Source of the DNA: Streptomyces sp. HB132 | GTDB lineage: Bacteria; Actinomycetota; Actinomycetes; Streptomycetales; Streptomycetaceae | Length of the DNA stretch: 64,000 bases | Reading direction: 5' to 3' | NCBI RefSeq assembly: GCF_016909575.1 | Contig: NZ_JAFBGA010000003.1 | Span: forward strand, 124,001-188,000 | Shown here: positions 8,709-18,685 of the stretch, in pieces | Numbering within the stretch: the first letter of the stretch is position 1 | Layout: each line of letters begins with the position of its first letter | The notes under the pieces: model-generated | Databases searched by the model: none | Seen by the model: only the letters and a program-made list of their open reading frames with translations | Told to the model about the DNA's origin: nothing | Position numbers and translations under genes: made by a program

Positions 8709-9472
8709 GCGCCGGTACGTACACCCCGCGCCCCGGCGCCGCACCGCTGTCCCGCATGATCGCCGCGCAGGCCGCGCTGGAGACGCGGATGCTGCTGCGC
8801 AACGGCGAGCAGCTGCTGCTGACGGTGGTCATCCCGACGCTGCTGCTCGTGCTGTTCAGCGCCGTCGACATCGTCGACACGGGCGCCGGTGAGCCGGTCG
8901 ACTTCCTGACACCCGGCGTCCTCGCGCTCGCGGTGATGTCGACGGCCTTCACGGGCCAGGCCATCGCGACGGGATTCGAGCGGCGCTACGGAGTGCTCAA
9001 GCGGCTGGGCGCCTCTCCGCTGCCCCGCTGGGGTCTGATGGCGGCGAAGACCCTCTCCGTGCTGGTCACGGAGGTGCTGCAGATCGTCCTGCTGACGGTG
9101 ATCGCCTTCGCGCTGGGCTGGTCGCCGCAGGGTGGCCCGTTCCCCGCGCTGCTGCTCCTGGTGCTGGGCACCGTGGCCTTCTCCGGGCTCGGGCTGCTGA
9201 TGGCGGGGACGCTGAAGGCCGAGGCGACGCTGGCGGCCGCCAACCTCGTCTTCCTGCTGCTGCTGGTCGGCGGCGGGGTCATCGTGCCACTGGACAGGTT
9301 CCCCGACGCCGCGCAGTCGGTGCTGGGTCTGCTGCCTATCTCCGCGCTGTCGGGCGGACTGCGGGACGTCCTCCAGCACGGCACGGCGATGCCCTGGGGC
9401 GACGCGGCGGTCCTGGCCGTGTGGTCGCTGCTGGGGCTGGGCGCCGCGGCCCGGTTCTTCCGCTGGGAGTGA
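8705..9472 (+). CDS. ABC-2 type transporter permease
   Basis: A 255-residue membrane subunit with six predicted helices in the ABC-2 layout: a first helix after LLLTVVIPTLLLVLFSAV, then a helix cluster from LAVMSTAFTGQAIATGF onward, and a last helix at AVLAVWSLLGLGAAARFF. The segment GFERRYGVLKRLGASPL is the coupling region common to this family. It is translationally coupled to the ATPase upstream. Together they make a drug/lipid-type exporter of unknown substrate. Confidence 0.92.
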   Translation: MSAGTYTPRPGAAPLSRMIAAQAALETRMLLRNGEQLLLTVVIPTLLLVLFSAVDIVDTGAGEPVDFLTPGVLALAVMSTAFTGQAIATGFERRYGVLKRLGASPLPRWGLMAAKTLSVLVTEVLQIVLLTVIAFALGWSPQGGPFPALLLLVLGTVAFSGLGLLMAGTLKAEATLAAANLVFLLLLVGGGVIVPLDRFPDAAQSVLGLLPISALSGGLRDVLQHGTAMPWGDAAVLAVWSLLGLGAAARFFRWE

Positions 9473-9547
9473 GCGGAGGGCGACCGCGGGATGTCCGGGG
9501 TCGGCCGGAATGCCCACCCCTCGTGAAATCATGCACAAGCCGTTCCC

Positions 9548-9553
9548 TACGAT
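9548..9553 (+). promoter_or_regulatory. -10 hexamer TACGAT of a leaderless ctaA promoter
   Basis: TACGAT ends 7 bases before GTG at 9561. A weak -35 (TGAAAT, 9524-9529) lies 18 bases upstream. No Shine-Dalgarno sequence precedes the GTG. Confidence 0.6.
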
Positions 9554-9560
9554 AGGGCGC

Positions 9561-10532
9561 GTGGAAACCCCCATCTCCTACATCGCCAGGCGCTGGACTC
9601 CGTCGGTGAAGACGGCCAGGCGCGCCGCGCTCACCGCGGTCGCGATGACCGTGTTCATCATCGTCACCGGCGGCGCGGTCCGGCTGACCGGTTCCGGTCT
9701 CGGCTGCGACACCTGGCCGAAGTGCACCGACGACAGCCTCTTCGCGACGCCCGAGCAGGGGCTGCACGGCGCCATCGAGTTCGGCAACCGGATGCTCACC
9801 TACGTCCTGTCGGCCGCGGTCGGCTGGGCGATCATCGCGGCCCGCTCCGTGAAACCCCGGCGGCGTGGTCTCACCCGCCTGGCCTGGTCGCAGTTCTGGC
9901 TGGTGATGGGGAACGCGGTCATCGGCGGGATCACGGTCTGGGCCGGCCTCAACCCGTGGTCGGTGGCCGGGCACTTCCTGCTCGCCAACTGTCTGCTCAC
10001 CGTGGCCGTGCTCACCTGGGTGCGGATCGGCGAGGGCGACGGCGCGGCACGCCCGCGCGCCCCGCGCCCGGTGCGGCAGCTCGCCTGGGCCGTCGTGGCC
10101 ACCACCGTCGTCCTGATCGTGCTCGGCACCACCGTGACCGGCTCCGGCAAGCACGCCGGCGACAGCAGCGACGTCCCCCGCATGCCGTGGGACTGGAGCG
10201 CCGCCGCCCACGTCCACGCAATCGCCGCATGGGTCGTCTGCGCCCTGGCCGTCGCGATGTGGTTCGCCCTGCGCGTCGTCGACGCCCCCGCCGACACCCG
10301 TGCCCGCGCCCGTGACCTGCTGATCGTGCTGCTGGCGCAGGGCGCCATCGGATACGTGCAGTACTTCAGTGACGTACCCGAGGTCCTGGTCGGCATCCAC
10401 ATGTTCGGCTCGGCCCTGCTGTGGATCGCGGTGCTGCGTCTGCTGCTGTCGCTGCGCGAGCGCCCGGTGGCCGCCGCCGGAATTCCCGCACCGACGGCCG
10501 GCGACCTGCCGGAGCACGCCGCCGTCCGCTGA
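9561..10532 (+). CDS. ctaA: Heme A synthase CtaA (COX15 family)
   Basis: A 323-residue, roughly eight-helix membrane enzyme that oxidises the methyl group of heme O to the formyl of heme A for aa3-type cytochrome oxidase. The extracellular motif TGSGLGCDTWPKC, with its paired cysteines, and the heme-ligand histidines in LHGAIEFGNR, VAGHFLLAN, HVHAIAAW and GIHMFGS are all present. The GTG at 9561 fits a leaderless promoter; ATG codons at 9510 and 9531 are in frame but would lie in the promoter. Its partner ctaB is 2 kb downstream on the other strand. Confidence 0.93.
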   Translation: METPISYIARRWTPSVKTARRAALTAVAMTVFIIVTGGAVRLTGSGLGCDTWPKCTDDSLFATPEQGLHGAIEFGNRMLTYVLSAAVGWAIIAARSVKPRRRGLTRLAWSQFWLVMGNAVIGGITVWAGLNPWSVAGHFLLANCLLTVAVLTWVRIGEGDGAARPRAPRPVRQLAWAVVATTVVLIVLGTTVTGSGKHAGDSSDVPRMPWDWSAAAHVHAIAAWVVCALAVAMWFALRVVDAPADTRARARDLLIVLLAQGAIGYVQYFSDVPEVLVGIHMFGSALLWIAVLRLLLSLRERPVAAAGIPAPTAGDLPEHAAVR

Positions 10533-10698
10533 GCAAGAGCGCCTTCCCGGCTCGGTTCGCCCGGCGTTTCGGCCATGTGGGACCGCACCCCTGGACGGAC
10601 AGCGCCCCGCCCTCCATCCTGGTCCCGGTCACCGACCGCGCGTCCGTCCGGGGGAGGGTGGGGCAATGGGATCGGGCTCGTGCTCCGGGGAACACCGC

Positions 10699-11175
10699 AT
10701 GAACTGCTTCCACGAGAAGAGCTGGCCCGTGGCCGCCTTCCCGGACCGCGCCCAGCCCCTGCGCCGCGACGAGCTCCCCGCGGTCCCGACCGGTGCGCCG
10801 GTGCTGATCGTGGTCGCCGCGGTGCTGCTGCTGGTCGCCGACTTCTCCTGGAAGCTGGTCGGACTCGAACTGCTGCTCGTCCCCGTCCTGGTCCTGATGG
10901 CGCGCGGACGCATACGCGCGAGACTCGGGAAACGCGAGAGGGCCGCGAAGTTCGCCGAGCGCGCGTACGCGCCCGCGGGCAGCGGCCGGGCGGGCGCCGA
11001 CATCCGGCACTGCTCCGGCTGCACGCGCGTCCTCGTACGCGACAAGGACACCGACTCCCCGGCCGACTACTCCTCCCCCACCGACGCCGACGGCTGGGCG
11101 GCCTGGGCCCGCCTGGGCGGCGCGGAACTGGCGCCGGCCCCCCGGCCCGTCGAGCAGGGACCCGAGAAGCCCTAG
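10699..11175 (+). CDS. Small membrane protein of unknown function
   Basis: About 158 residues, with near-complete G/C at third positions, which supports coding on this strand. Two adjacent hydrophobic segments (APVLIVVAAVLLLVADFSW and LVGLELLLVPVLVLMA) form a hairpin in the membrane, followed by a basic stretch and a soluble tail with HCSGCTRVLV, a possible metal-binding Cys-x2-Cys. No family is recognised. An in-frame ATG at 10666 would add 11 residues. Its TAG stop shares the bases CTAG with the stop of the opposing gene, so the two genes converge with a 4-base overlap. Confidence 0.7.
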   Translation: MNCFHEKSWPVAAFPDRAQPLRRDELPAVPTGAPVLIVVAAVLLLVADFSWKLVGLELLLVPVLVLMARGRIRARLGKRERAAKFAERAYAPAGSGRAGADIRHCSGCTRVLVRDKDTDSPADYSSPTDADGWAAWARLGGAELAPAPRPVEQGPEKP

Positions 11176-11540
11176 GTGTTGTCGTTGGACGGGCCGCCGA
11201 CCTGGATGCCCGCCATCCGGGACCACTCGTACGGGCCGGTGCGGACCTTGGCCGCGAACTCGCCGTCGAAGTCCTCGTGGACCGTGATGCCCGCCTTCCG
11301 CACGGCGCTCTCGGCGACGGCGTAGGAGGGCGCGACCAGGTCGCCCCAGCCGCCGTCCTCGCCGACCAGCACGATGCGGGTGCCCGTCTGCCCGAGGTGG
11401 GCGAGCTGCCCCTCGGCGCCGCCGTGCGCCTTGGCGAAGGCACCGATCTGCTTGGCGAGCTTCGCGGCCCTGCGCTCCGCGCGGGCCGCCTGCTTGCTGT
11501 CGTGCGTCTGCTGGGTCTGAGGCTCTGCCGTCTCTGCCAT
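11172..11540 (-). CDS. Conserved hypothetical protein with charged N-terminus
   Basis: A 122-residue soluble protein. The first 45 residues are rich in Ala, Arg, Lys and Gln and look helical (SKQAARAERRAAKLAKQIGAFAKAH); the rest is a compact domain with TRIVLVGEDGGWGDLVAPS and GPYEWSRMAGIQVGGPSN. No catalytic motif is recognised. It lies immediately downstream of ctaB on the same strand but behind a strong hairpin, so it may be transcribed separately. It overlaps the stop codon of the facing gene. Confidence 0.8.
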   Translation of the reverse strand: MAETAEPQTQQTHDSKQAARAERRAAKLAKQIGAFAKAHGGAEGQLAHLGQTGTRIVLVGEDGGWGDLVAPSYAVAESAVRKAGITVHEDFDGEFAAKVRTGPYEWSRMAGIQVGGPSNDNT

Positions 11541-11573
11541 GGACAGGATGCTACCGACGGGTAGACGAACGGG

Positions 11574-11615
11574 CGACGGGCGGGGGCGTGGCATCGGCCA
11601 CGTCCCCGCCCGTCG
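11574..11615. terminator. Hairpin terminator after ctaB
   Basis: A 19-base stem (11574-11592 with 11597-11615) with one G-T pair and the loop ATCG. It lies 24 bases past the ctaB stop. Confidence 0.75.
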
Positions 11616-11638
11616 GCGGATCCAGGGTGCGTGCGGGA

Positions 11639-12586
11639 CTACCTCAGGAAGGGGTCCACAGCGACGGCGACGAAGAGGAACGACACGTAGGTGATGGACC
11701 AGTGGAACAGCCGCATCTCCTTGAGCTTGGCGCCCGTCACACCGGACTTCGCCCGGTTCTGCAGACCGTGCGCCTCCCAGAGCCAGAAGCCGCCGGCCAG
11801 CAGTGCCACCGCCGTGTAGAACCAGCCGGTGTAGCCCAGGGGGGTCAGCAGCAGCGAGACGCCGACCATCACCCAGCTGTAGACGACGATCTGGCGGGCG
11901 ACCACACGGTTGGAGGCGACGACCGGGAGCATCGGGACGCCGACGCGGGCGTAGTCGTCCTTGACCTTCATCGACAGCGGCCAGTAGTGCGGCGGCGTCC
12001 AGAAGAACATGACGGCGAAAAGTACGACCGGCGCCCAGGACATCGAATTGGTGACGGCGGACCAGCCGATGAGCACGGGCATGCAGCCCGCGATTCCGCC
12101 CCAGACGATGTTCTGCGAGGTACGGCGCTTCAGCAGCATCGTGTAGACGACGACATAGAACAGAAGTGCGCCGAGCGCGAGAGCGGCCGAGAGCCAGTTG
12201 ACGAGCAGTCCGAACCAGACCGTGGAAATCACCGCGAGGGCGATTCCGAAGGCGAGGCACTCCCGGGGGCTCACCATCCCGGTGACCAGCGGGCGCTGGG
12301 ACGTACGGTCCATCAGCGCGTCGATGTCACGGTCGATATACATGTTGAGCGCATTGGCACCGCCCGCGGAGAGAAATCCGCCGATGGTGGTGGTGACCAC
12401 GAGCCAAAGATCGGGCACGCCCTGAGCCGCGAGGAACATCACCGGAACGGTGGTGATCAGCAGCAACTCGATGATGCGCGGCTTGGTAAGAGCCACGAAT
12501 GCCTTGATGCGGGCCCCGAACGGGCGTTGGCCCACTGGGCTCGGAGTCAAGGCGACCCCTGCGGGTCGGGACTCGACGGCCGTCAC
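11639..12586 (-). CDS. ctaB: Protoheme IX farnesyltransferase (heme O synthase) CtaB
   Basis: A 315-residue UbiA-family prenyltransferase that adds a farnesyl group to heme B, giving heme O, the substrate of CtaA. The prenyl-diphosphate motif [15 protein letters not shown] (about residues 85-100) and the second aspartate-rich loop [10 protein letters not shown] are present, among nine helices. The GTG at 12586 ([10 protein letters not shown]) has an AGGGG five bases upstream; a second GTG six bases upstream is the main alternative. It diverges from tkt. Confidence 0.93.
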   Translation of the reverse strand: MTAVESRPAGVALTPSPVGQRPFGARIKAFVALTKPRIIELLLITTVPVMFLAAQGVPDLWLVVTTTIGGFLSAGGANALNMYIDRDIDALMDRTSQRPLVTGMVSPRECLAFGIALAVISTVWFGLLVNWLSAALALGALLFYVVVYTMLLKRRTSQNIVWGGIAGCMPVLIGWSAVTNSMSWAPVVLFAVMFFWTPPHYWPLSMKVKDDYARVGVPMLPVVASNRVVARQIVVYSWVMVGVSLLLTPLGYTGWFYTAVALLAGGFWLWEAHGLQNRAKSGVTGAKLKEMRLFHWSITYVSFLFVAVAVDPFLR

Positions 12587-12878
12587 GCACACCCCTGACA
12601 GAGAAATCCCAGCAAGCTCCGGGCCTGAAGGCCCGGTAAAGACTTGCGCGAACCAGACCACTGTAGACGTTGGGCATACGCCGCCCTTCGCGGGGGTGGG
12701 GTCGTGTTGGGGTGGCGCAGAAGTGAACGACGGCGCTCATACGGGAGGCGAACTCCGCAGGTCGCCCGCACTGTGGAAAGGGCAGAAGTACGGCCTTGCG
12801 ACGGGGGTAGGCTCGACAATGCCCGGTGCGGTAACCAGTCACCGGTTTACGAACAGTGGAGAGGAGCCCTGACTCAGG
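12587..12878. other. Divergent ctaB/tkt intergenic region
   Basis: 292 bases without a gene. A possible tkt -10 hexamer TAGGCT is at 12808-12813, giving a leader of about 60 bases. On the minus strand a TACAGT hexamer (about 12660-12665) is a possible ctaB -10. Neither has a strong -35. A GGAGAGGAG run (12857-12865) lies 13 bases before the tkt GTG. Confidence 0.4.
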
Positions 12879-14966
12879 GTGAGCACCAAGCCGACCACCA
12901 CAGACCTCCAGTGGACCGAATTGGACCAGCGGGCCGTGGACACCGTCCGCGTCCTCGCCGCGGACGCCGTACAGAAGGTCGGAAACGGCCACCCGGGTAC
13001 GGCGATGAGCCTCGCTCCTGCCGCGTACACCCTTTTCCAGAAGGTGATGCGGCACGACCCGGCGGACGCGGAGTGGACCGGACGCGACCGGTTCGTGCTG
13101 TCCGCGGGCCACTCCAGCCTGACGCTGTACATCCAGCTCTACCTCGCCGGATACGGCCTGGAGCTGGACGACCTCAAGGCGTTCCGCACCTGGGGTTCCA
13201 AGACGCCCGGTCACCCGGAGTACGGCCACACCACCGGTGTCGAGACGACGACCGGCCCGCTGGGCCAGGGCGTCGCCAACGCCGTGGGCATGGCAATGGC
13301 CTCCCGCTACGAGCGTGGCCTCTTCGACCCGCAGGCGGCCCCGGGCACCTCCCCGTTCGACCACACCGTCTGGGTCATCGCCGGCGACGGCTGCCTCCAG
13401 GAGGGCATCTCGGCCGAGGCGTCCTCGCTCGCCGGCCACCAGAAGCTCGGCAACCTGGTGCTGCTGTGGGACGACAACCACATCTCGATCGAGGGCGACA
13501 CGGAGACCGCGGTCTCCGAGGACACCCTGAAGCGCTACGAGTCCTACGGCTGGCACGTCCAGCGTGTGGACCAGCTGCCCAGCGGCGACCTGGACCCCGA
13601 GGGTCTGCACCGCGCGCTCCTGGCCGCCAAGGCCGAGACGGAGCGCCCGTCGTTCATCGCGGCCCGCTCGATCATCGCCTGGCCCGCCCCGAACGCCCAG
13701 AACACCGAGGCCGCGCACGGCTCGGCGCTCGGCGACGACGAGATCGCCGCCACCAAGCGGGTGCTCGGCTTCGACCCCGAGAAGACCTTCGAGGTCTCCG
13801 ACGAGGTCATCTCCCACACCCGTGAGGCGCTGGACCGCGGCCGCGAGGCCAAGGCCGAGTGGGAGAAGGGCTTCGCCGCGTGGCGCACCGCCAACCCGGA
13901 GCGCGCCGCCGACTTCGACCGGATCGCCGCCGGCGAGCTGCCCGCGGGCTGGGAGGAGAAGCTCCCCGTCTTCGAGGCCGGCCACGGTGTCGCCACGCGT
14001 GCCGCCTCCGGCAAGGTCCTGCAGGCACTCGGTGGTGTCATCCCCGAGCTGTGGGGCGGCTCCGCCGACCTCGCGGGCTCGAACAACACCACGATCGACA
14101 AGACGTCGTCGTTCCTCCCGGCCGGCAACCCGCTGCCCGAGGCCGACCCGTACGGCCGGACGATCCACTTCGGCATCCGCGAGCACGCCATGGCCGCGGC
14201 CATGAACGGCATCGCGCTGCACGGCAACACCCGCGTCTACGGCGGCACCTTCCTGGTGTTCTCCGACTACATGCGTAACGCCGTCCGGCTCTCCGCACTG
14301 ATGCACCTGCCGGTGACGTACGTGTGGACGCACGACTCGGTCGGCCTCGGCGAGGACGGCCCGACGCACCAGCCGGTCGAGCACCTGGCCTCGCTGCGTG
14401 CCATCCCGGGCCTCAACGTCGTCCGTCCGGGCGACGCCAACGAGACGGCCATCGCCTGGCGCGAGATCCTCAAGCGGGGCAAGAAGGACTACGGCACGAG
14501 CGCCCCGCACGGTCTGGCGCTGTCCCGCCAGGGCCTGCCCACCTACCCGGCGAACGAGAACGCCGCCAAGGGCGGTTACGTGCTCTTCGACGCCGAGGGC
14601 GGCGAGGCGCAGGCCGTTCTGATCGCCACGGGTTCAGAGGTCCAGCTGGCCGTCGAGGCCCGCGACGAGCTCCAGGCGGCCGGTGTGCCGACCCGGGTGG
14701 TCTCGATGCCGTGTGTCGAGTGGTTCGAGGAGCAGGACAAGGGTTACAAGGACAGCGTGCTGCCGCCGTCCGTGAAGGCACGGGTCGCCGTCGAGGCGGG
14801 CATCGGCCTCACCTGGCACCGGTACGTGGGCGACGCGGGCCGGATCGTCTCGCTGGAGCACTTCGGCGCGTCGGCCGACGCCAAGGTCCTCTTCCGCGAG
14901 TTCGGCTTCACCGCCGCGCACGTGGCGGAAGCCGCCCGGGAATCTCTCGCCGCCGCTGCGCGCTGA
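12879..14966 (+). CDS. tkt: Transketolase
   Basis: A 695-residue thiamine diphosphate enzyme that moves two-carbon units between sugar phosphates in the non-oxidative pentose phosphate pathway. The N-terminal domain has [13 protein letters not shown], the ThDP motif begins [13 protein letters not shown] (about residue 168) and ends at LLWDDN, and the pyrimidine domain has [19 protein letters not shown]; the C-terminal domain follows ATGSEVQLA. The GTG start at 12879 gives [12 protein letters not shown], as in other streptomycete transketolases. It is the first gene of tkt-tal-zwf-opcA-pgl, with 34 bases to tal. Confidence 0.97.
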   Translation: MSTKPTTTDLQWTELDQRAVDTVRVLAADAVQKVGNGHPGTAMSLAPAAYTLFQKVMRHDPADAEWTGRDRFVLSAGHSSLTLYIQLYLAGYGLELDDLKAFRTWGSKTPGHPEYGHTTGVETTTGPLGQGVANAVGMAMASRYERGLFDPQAAPGTSPFDHTVWVIAGDGCLQEGISAEASSLAGHQKLGNLVLLWDDNHISIEGDTETAVSEDTLKRYESYGWHVQRVDQLPSGDLDPEGLHRALLAAKAETERPSFIAARSIIAWPAPNAQNTEAAHGSALGDDEIAATKRVLGFDPEKTFEVSDEVISHTREALDRGREAKAEWEKGFAAWRTANPERAADFDRIAAGELPAGWEEKLPVFEAGHGVATRAASGKVLQALGGVIPELWGGSADLAGSNNTTIDKTSSFLPAGNPLPEADPYGRTIHFGIREHAMAAAMNGIALHGNTRVYGGTFLVFSDYMRNAVRLSALMHLPVTYVWTHDSVGLGEDGPTHQPVEHLASLRAIPGLNVVRPGDANETAIAWREILKRGKKDYGTSAPHGLALSRQGLPTYPANENAAKGGYVLFDAEGGEAQAVLIATGSEVQLAVEARDELQAAGVPTRVVSMPCVEWFEEQDKGYKDSVLPPSVKARVAVEAGIGLTWHRYVGDAGRIVSLEHFGASADAKVLFREFGFTAAHVAEAARESLAAAAR

Positions 14967-15000
14967 CGCGGTTATACGACTAGTAGGAGATGCAATTCTC

Positions 15001-16119
15001 ATGACAGACGCACTCAAGCGCCTCTCCGACGAGGGCGTGGCGATCTGGCTCGACGACCTGTCCCGTACACGGATCACCTCCGGCAACCTCGCCGAGCTGA
15101 TCGACCAGAGTCACGTCGTGGGTGTCACGACCAACCCGTCGATCTTCCAGAAGGCGATCTCCCAGGGCCACGGTTACGACCAGCAGCTCACGGACCTCGC
15201 CACCCGCAAGGTCACGGTCGACGAGGCCATCCGCATGATCACGACGGCCGACGTCCGTGACGCCGCCGACATCCTGCGCCCCGTCTTCGACGCCACCGGC
15301 GGCCAGGACGGCCGGGTCTCCATCGAGGTCGACCCGCGCCTGGCCCACCACACCGGGGCCACCGTCGCCGAGGCCAAGCAGCTGGCCTGGCTCGTGGACC
15401 GGCCGAACACGCTCATCAAGATCCCGGCGACCAAGGCCGGCCTGCCGGCGATCACCGAGGTCATCGGCAAGGGCATCAGCGTCAACGTCACGCTGATCTT
15501 CTCGCTGGAGCGCTACCGCGAGGTCATGGACGCCTACCTGGCGGGCCTGGAGAAGGCGAAGGCCGCCGGCCTGGACCTTTCCAAGATCCACTCCGTGGCG
15601 TCCTTCTTCGTGTCCCGTGTGGACACCGAGATCGACAAGCGTCTGGACGCGGTCGGCAGCGACGAGGCGAAGGCAGCGAAGGGCAAGTCCGCCCTCGCCA
15701 ACGCCCGTCTGGCCTACGAGGCGTACGAGGAGGTCTTCGCGGGCGACCGCTGGGCCGCCCTGGACAAGGCGCAGGCCAACAAGCAGCGTCCGCTGTGGGC
15801 CTCGACCGGCGTGAAGGACCCGTCCCTCAAGGACACCCTGTACGTCGACGACCTGGTCGCGCCGAACACGGTCAACACCATGCCGGAGGCGACGCTGGAC
15901 GCCGTGGCCGACCATGGGGAGATCTCCGGCAACACCGTCGCCGGCCGTTACGACCAGGCTCGTGCCGACCTCGACGCGATCAAGAACCTCGGGGTCAGCT
16001 ACGACGAAGTCGTCCAGCTGCTGGAGGACGAGGGCGTCGAGAAGTTCGAGGCCGCCTGGGTCGACCTGCTCAACTCCACCGAGGCCGAGCTCAAGCGCCT
16101 CGCTCCTTCGGAGGGCTGA
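15001..16119 (+). CDS. tal: Transaldolase
   Basis: A 372-residue transaldolase that transfers dihydroxyacetone units from sedoheptulose 7-phosphate. It is of the long actinobacterial type. The N-terminal signature [12 protein letters not shown] and the Schiff-base lysine in [11 protein letters not shown] (about Lys142) are present, with [13 protein letters not shown] between them. A GGAG Shine-Dalgarno precedes the ATG. It lies 34 bases after tkt and 5 bases before zwf. Confidence 0.96.
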   Translation: MTDALKRLSDEGVAIWLDDLSRTRITSGNLAELIDQSHVVGVTTNPSIFQKAISQGHGYDQQLTDLATRKVTVDEAIRMITTADVRDAADILRPVFDATGGQDGRVSIEVDPRLAHHTGATVAEAKQLAWLVDRPNTLIKIPATKAGLPAITEVIGKGISVNVTLIFSLERYREVMDAYLAGLEKAKAAGLDLSKIHSVASFFVSRVDTEIDKRLDAVGSDEAKAAKGKSALANARLAYEAYEEVFAGDRWAALDKAQANKQRPLWASTGVKDPSLKDTLYVDDLVAPNTVNTMPEATLDAVADHGEISGNTVAGRYDQARADLDAIKNLGVSYDEVVQLLEDEGVEKFEAAWVDLLNSTEAELKRLAPSEG

Positions 16120-16124
16120 CCACC

Positions 16125-17657
16125 TTGTCTGGTGTTCCCGGAGCCAACCCGCTCCGTGACGCCCAGGACCGACGGCTCCCGCGCATCGCGGGGCCGTCGG
16201 GCCTGGTGATCTTTGGCGTCACGGGCGATTTGTCCCGTAAAAAGCTGATGCCCGCTGTCTACGACCTGGCCAATCGCGGCCTGCTGCCGCCGGGCTTCTC
16301 GCTCATCGGCTTCGCGCGCCGCGACTGGGAGGACGAGGACTTCGCCCAGGTCGTCCACGACGCCGTGAAAGAGCACTCCCGCACCCCGTTCCGCGAAGAG
16401 GTCTGGCAGCAGCTCAGCCAGGGCATGCGCTTCGTCCAGGGCAACTTCGACGACGACGACGCGTTCGAGACCCTCAGGGCCACGATCGAGGAGCTCGACA
16501 AGGCGCAGGGCACGGGCGGCAACTTCGCCTTCTACCTCTCCGTGCCGCCGAAGTTCTTCCCCAAGGTCGTCCAGCAGCTCAAGAAGCACGGGCTGGCCGA
16601 CCAGAAGGAAGGCAGCTGGCGACGGGCCGTCATCGAGAAGCCGTTCGGTCACGACCTGGAGAGCGCTCAGGAGCTCAACCACCTCGTGCACGACGTCTTC
16701 CCGCCGAACGAGGTCTTCCGTATCGACCACTACCTCGGCAAGGAGACGGTCCAGAACATCCTGGCGCTGCGCTTCGCCAACACGATGTGGGAGCCGATCT
16801 GGAACAGGTCGTACGTCGACCACATCCAGATCACGATGGCCGAGGACATCGGCATCGGCGGCCGGGCCGGTTACTACGACGGCATCGGCGCGGCCCGTGA
16901 CGTCATCCAGAACCACCTGCTTCAGCTGCTCGCGCTGACGGCGATGGAGGAGCCCGGCTCCTTCCACCCGAAGGCACTGGTGGCCGAGAAGCTGAAGGTG
17001 CTGACGGCGGTGGAGCTGCCAGAGGACCTGGGCAAGCACACGGTGCGCGGGCAGTACGCGCACGCCTGGCAGGGCGGCGAGGAAGCGCTCGGCTATCTGG
17101 AGGAGGACGGCATCGACCCCAAGTCGAAGACCGACACCTTCGCCGCGATCAAGCTGACGATCAACAACCGTCGCTGGGCGGGCGTGCCGTTCTACCTCCG
17201 TACCGGCAAGCGCCTCGGCCGCCGTGTCACCGAGATCGCGGTCGTCTTCAAGCGCGCCCCGTACCTGCCCTTCGAGTCCGGTGCGACGGAGGAGCTCGGC
17301 GGCAACGCCCTGGTCATCCGGGTGCAGCCGGACGAGGGGGTCACGGTCCGGTTCGGCTCCAAGGTGCCGGGCACCTCCATGGAGGTGCGGGACGTCACGA
17401 TGGACTTCGCCTACGGCGAGTCCTTCACGGAGTCCAGCCCGGAGGCGTACGAGCGGCTCATCCTCGATGTCCTGCTCGGCGACGCCAACCTCTTCCCGCG
17501 CCACCAGGAGGTCGAGCTCTCCTGGAACATCCTCGACCCGATCGAGGAGTACTGGGACAAGCACGGCAAGCCCGCCCAGTACGCGGCCGGCACCTGGGGT
17601 CCGGCCGAGGCCGACGAGATGCTCGCACGCGACGGACGGAGCTGGCGCCGGCCATGA
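16125..17657 (+). CDS. zwf: Glucose-6-phosphate 1-dehydrogenase
   Basis: A 510-residue enzyme of the oxidative pentose phosphate pathway, producing 6-phosphogluconolactone and NADPH. The nucleotide-binding motif is GVTGDLSRKK (about residues 28-37) and the active-site signature RIDHYLGKE holds the catalytic lysine and histidine. The TTG at 16125 is chosen because GGAGGG lies 9 bases upstream, inside the end of tal, and it yields a protein starting just before ANPLRDAQDRRLPRIAG. Its stop overlaps opcA (ATGA). Confidence 0.96.
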   Translation: MSGVPGANPLRDAQDRRLPRIAGPSGLVIFGVTGDLSRKKLMPAVYDLANRGLLPPGFSLIGFARRDWEDEDFAQVVHDAVKEHSRTPFREEVWQQLSQGMRFVQGNFDDDDAFETLRATIEELDKAQGTGGNFAFYLSVPPKFFPKVVQQLKKHGLADQKEGSWRRAVIEKPFGHDLESAQELNHLVHDVFPPNEVFRIDHYLGKETVQNILALRFANTMWEPIWNRSYVDHIQITMAEDIGIGGRAGYYDGIGAARDVIQNHLLQLLALTAMEEPGSFHPKALVAEKLKVLTAVELPEDLGKHTVRGQYAHAWQGGEEALGYLEEDGIDPKSKTDTFAAIKLTINNRRWAGVPFYLRTGKRLGRRVTEIAVVFKRAPYLPFESGATEELGGNALVIRVQPDEGVTVRFGSKVPGTSMEVRDVTMDFAYGESFTESSPEAYERLILDVLLGDANLFPRHQEVELSWNILDPIEEYWDKHGKPAQYAAGTWGPAEADEMLARDGRSWRRP

Positions 17658-18685
17658 AGATCGATCTCACGGAAACCACGTCCAGCAAGATCAACCAGGC
17701 GCTCGTCTCGGCCCGCCGTTCCATCGGCACGCCGGCGATCGGCATGGTGCTGACCCTCGTCGTCGTCACGGACGAGGAGAACGCCTACGACGCGCTCCGG
17801 GCGGCGAGCGACTCCTCCCGCGAGCACCCGTCGCGGATCATCGCGGTGATCAAGCGGGTCAGCAAGTCGCCGCGGGCGCGGCGCGACGCACGGCTCGACG
17901 CCGAGATCCGGGTCGGTTCCGACGCGGGCTCGGGCGAGACCGTGGTGCTGCGTCTCCACGGTGAGCTGGCCAACCACGCCCAGTCGGTCGTCCTGCCGCT
18001 GCTGCTTCCGGACGCCCCGGTCGTCGTGTGGTGGCCCGAGGACGCTCCGGCGGACCCGGCCAGGGACCCGTTGGGCGCGCTCGCCCAGCGCCGTATCACC
18101 GACACCTACTCCGCCGAGCACCCGCTCGACGAGTTGTCGGTGCGTGCGGCGACCTACCGGCCCGGGGACACGGATCTGGCCTGGACCCGCATCACCCCGT
18201 GGCGCTCGATGCTGGCGGCCGCGCTCGACCAGCAGCCCGCCCAGGTCATCTCGGCGATGGTGGAGGGCGAGTCCGACAACCCGAGCTGCGAACTGCTGGC
18301 CATGTGGCTCGCGGACCGGCTCGGGGTCCCCGTGGAGCGCACGCTCTCCGGTGGTCCCGGTCTGACGGCCGTGCGGCTGGAGACCAAGAACGGCGTGATC
18401 GTCCTGGACCGGCCCGACGGCTCGCTGGCGACGCTCTGCATGGCCGGCCAGCCCGACCGTGCCGTCGCGCTGAAGCGGCGGGAGACGGCCGAACTCCTCG
18501 CGGAGGAGCTGCGCCGTCTGGACCCGGACAACATCTACGAGGCCACGGTGAAGTTCGGCGTGGAGCGCCTCGGCGGGCCCACGGAGCCGTCGTCCGTCGG
18601 TTCGGGGCAGAAGCGGCCGGAGCCGACGGGTTCCGCCGCGCCTGCCGCGAAGAAGGCGGCGGCCAAGAAGGCGGCGTCGAAGTGA
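17654..18685 (+). CDS. opcA: OpcA, glucose-6-phosphate dehydrogenase assembly protein
   Basis: A 343-residue OpcA that promotes assembly or activation of glucose-6-phosphate dehydrogenase, known from cyanobacteria and actinobacteria. Conserved stretches include VVVWWPEDAPADPA and ITPWRSMLAAALDQ. The last 40 residues are a low-complexity tail ending SAAPAAKKAAAKKAASK, a lysine/alanine pattern also seen in other streptomycete proteins. Four-base overlaps with zwf and with pgl imply coupled translation of the three. Confidence 0.94.
   Translation: MKIDLTETTSSKINQALVSARRSIGTPAIGMVLTLVVVTDEENAYDALRAASDSSREHPSRIIAVIKRVSKSPRARRDARLDAEIRVGSDAGSGETVVLRLHGELANHAQSVVLPLLLPDAPVVVWWPEDAPADPARDPLGALAQRRITDTYSAEHPLDELSVRAATYRPGDTDLAWTRITPWRSMLAAALDQQPAQVISAMVEGESDNPSCELLAMWLADRLGVPVERTLSGGPGLTAVRLETKNGVIVLDRPDGSLATLCMAGQPDRAVALKRRETAELLAEELRRLDPDNIYEATVKFGVERLGGPTEPSSVGSGQKRPEPTGSAAPAAKKAAAKKAASK

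Noticed and set aside
10366..11226. A minus-strand frame covering the small membrane protein gene
   Set aside because: The plus strand has near-complete third-position G/C and a credible two-helix protein; the minus product is compositionally biased.
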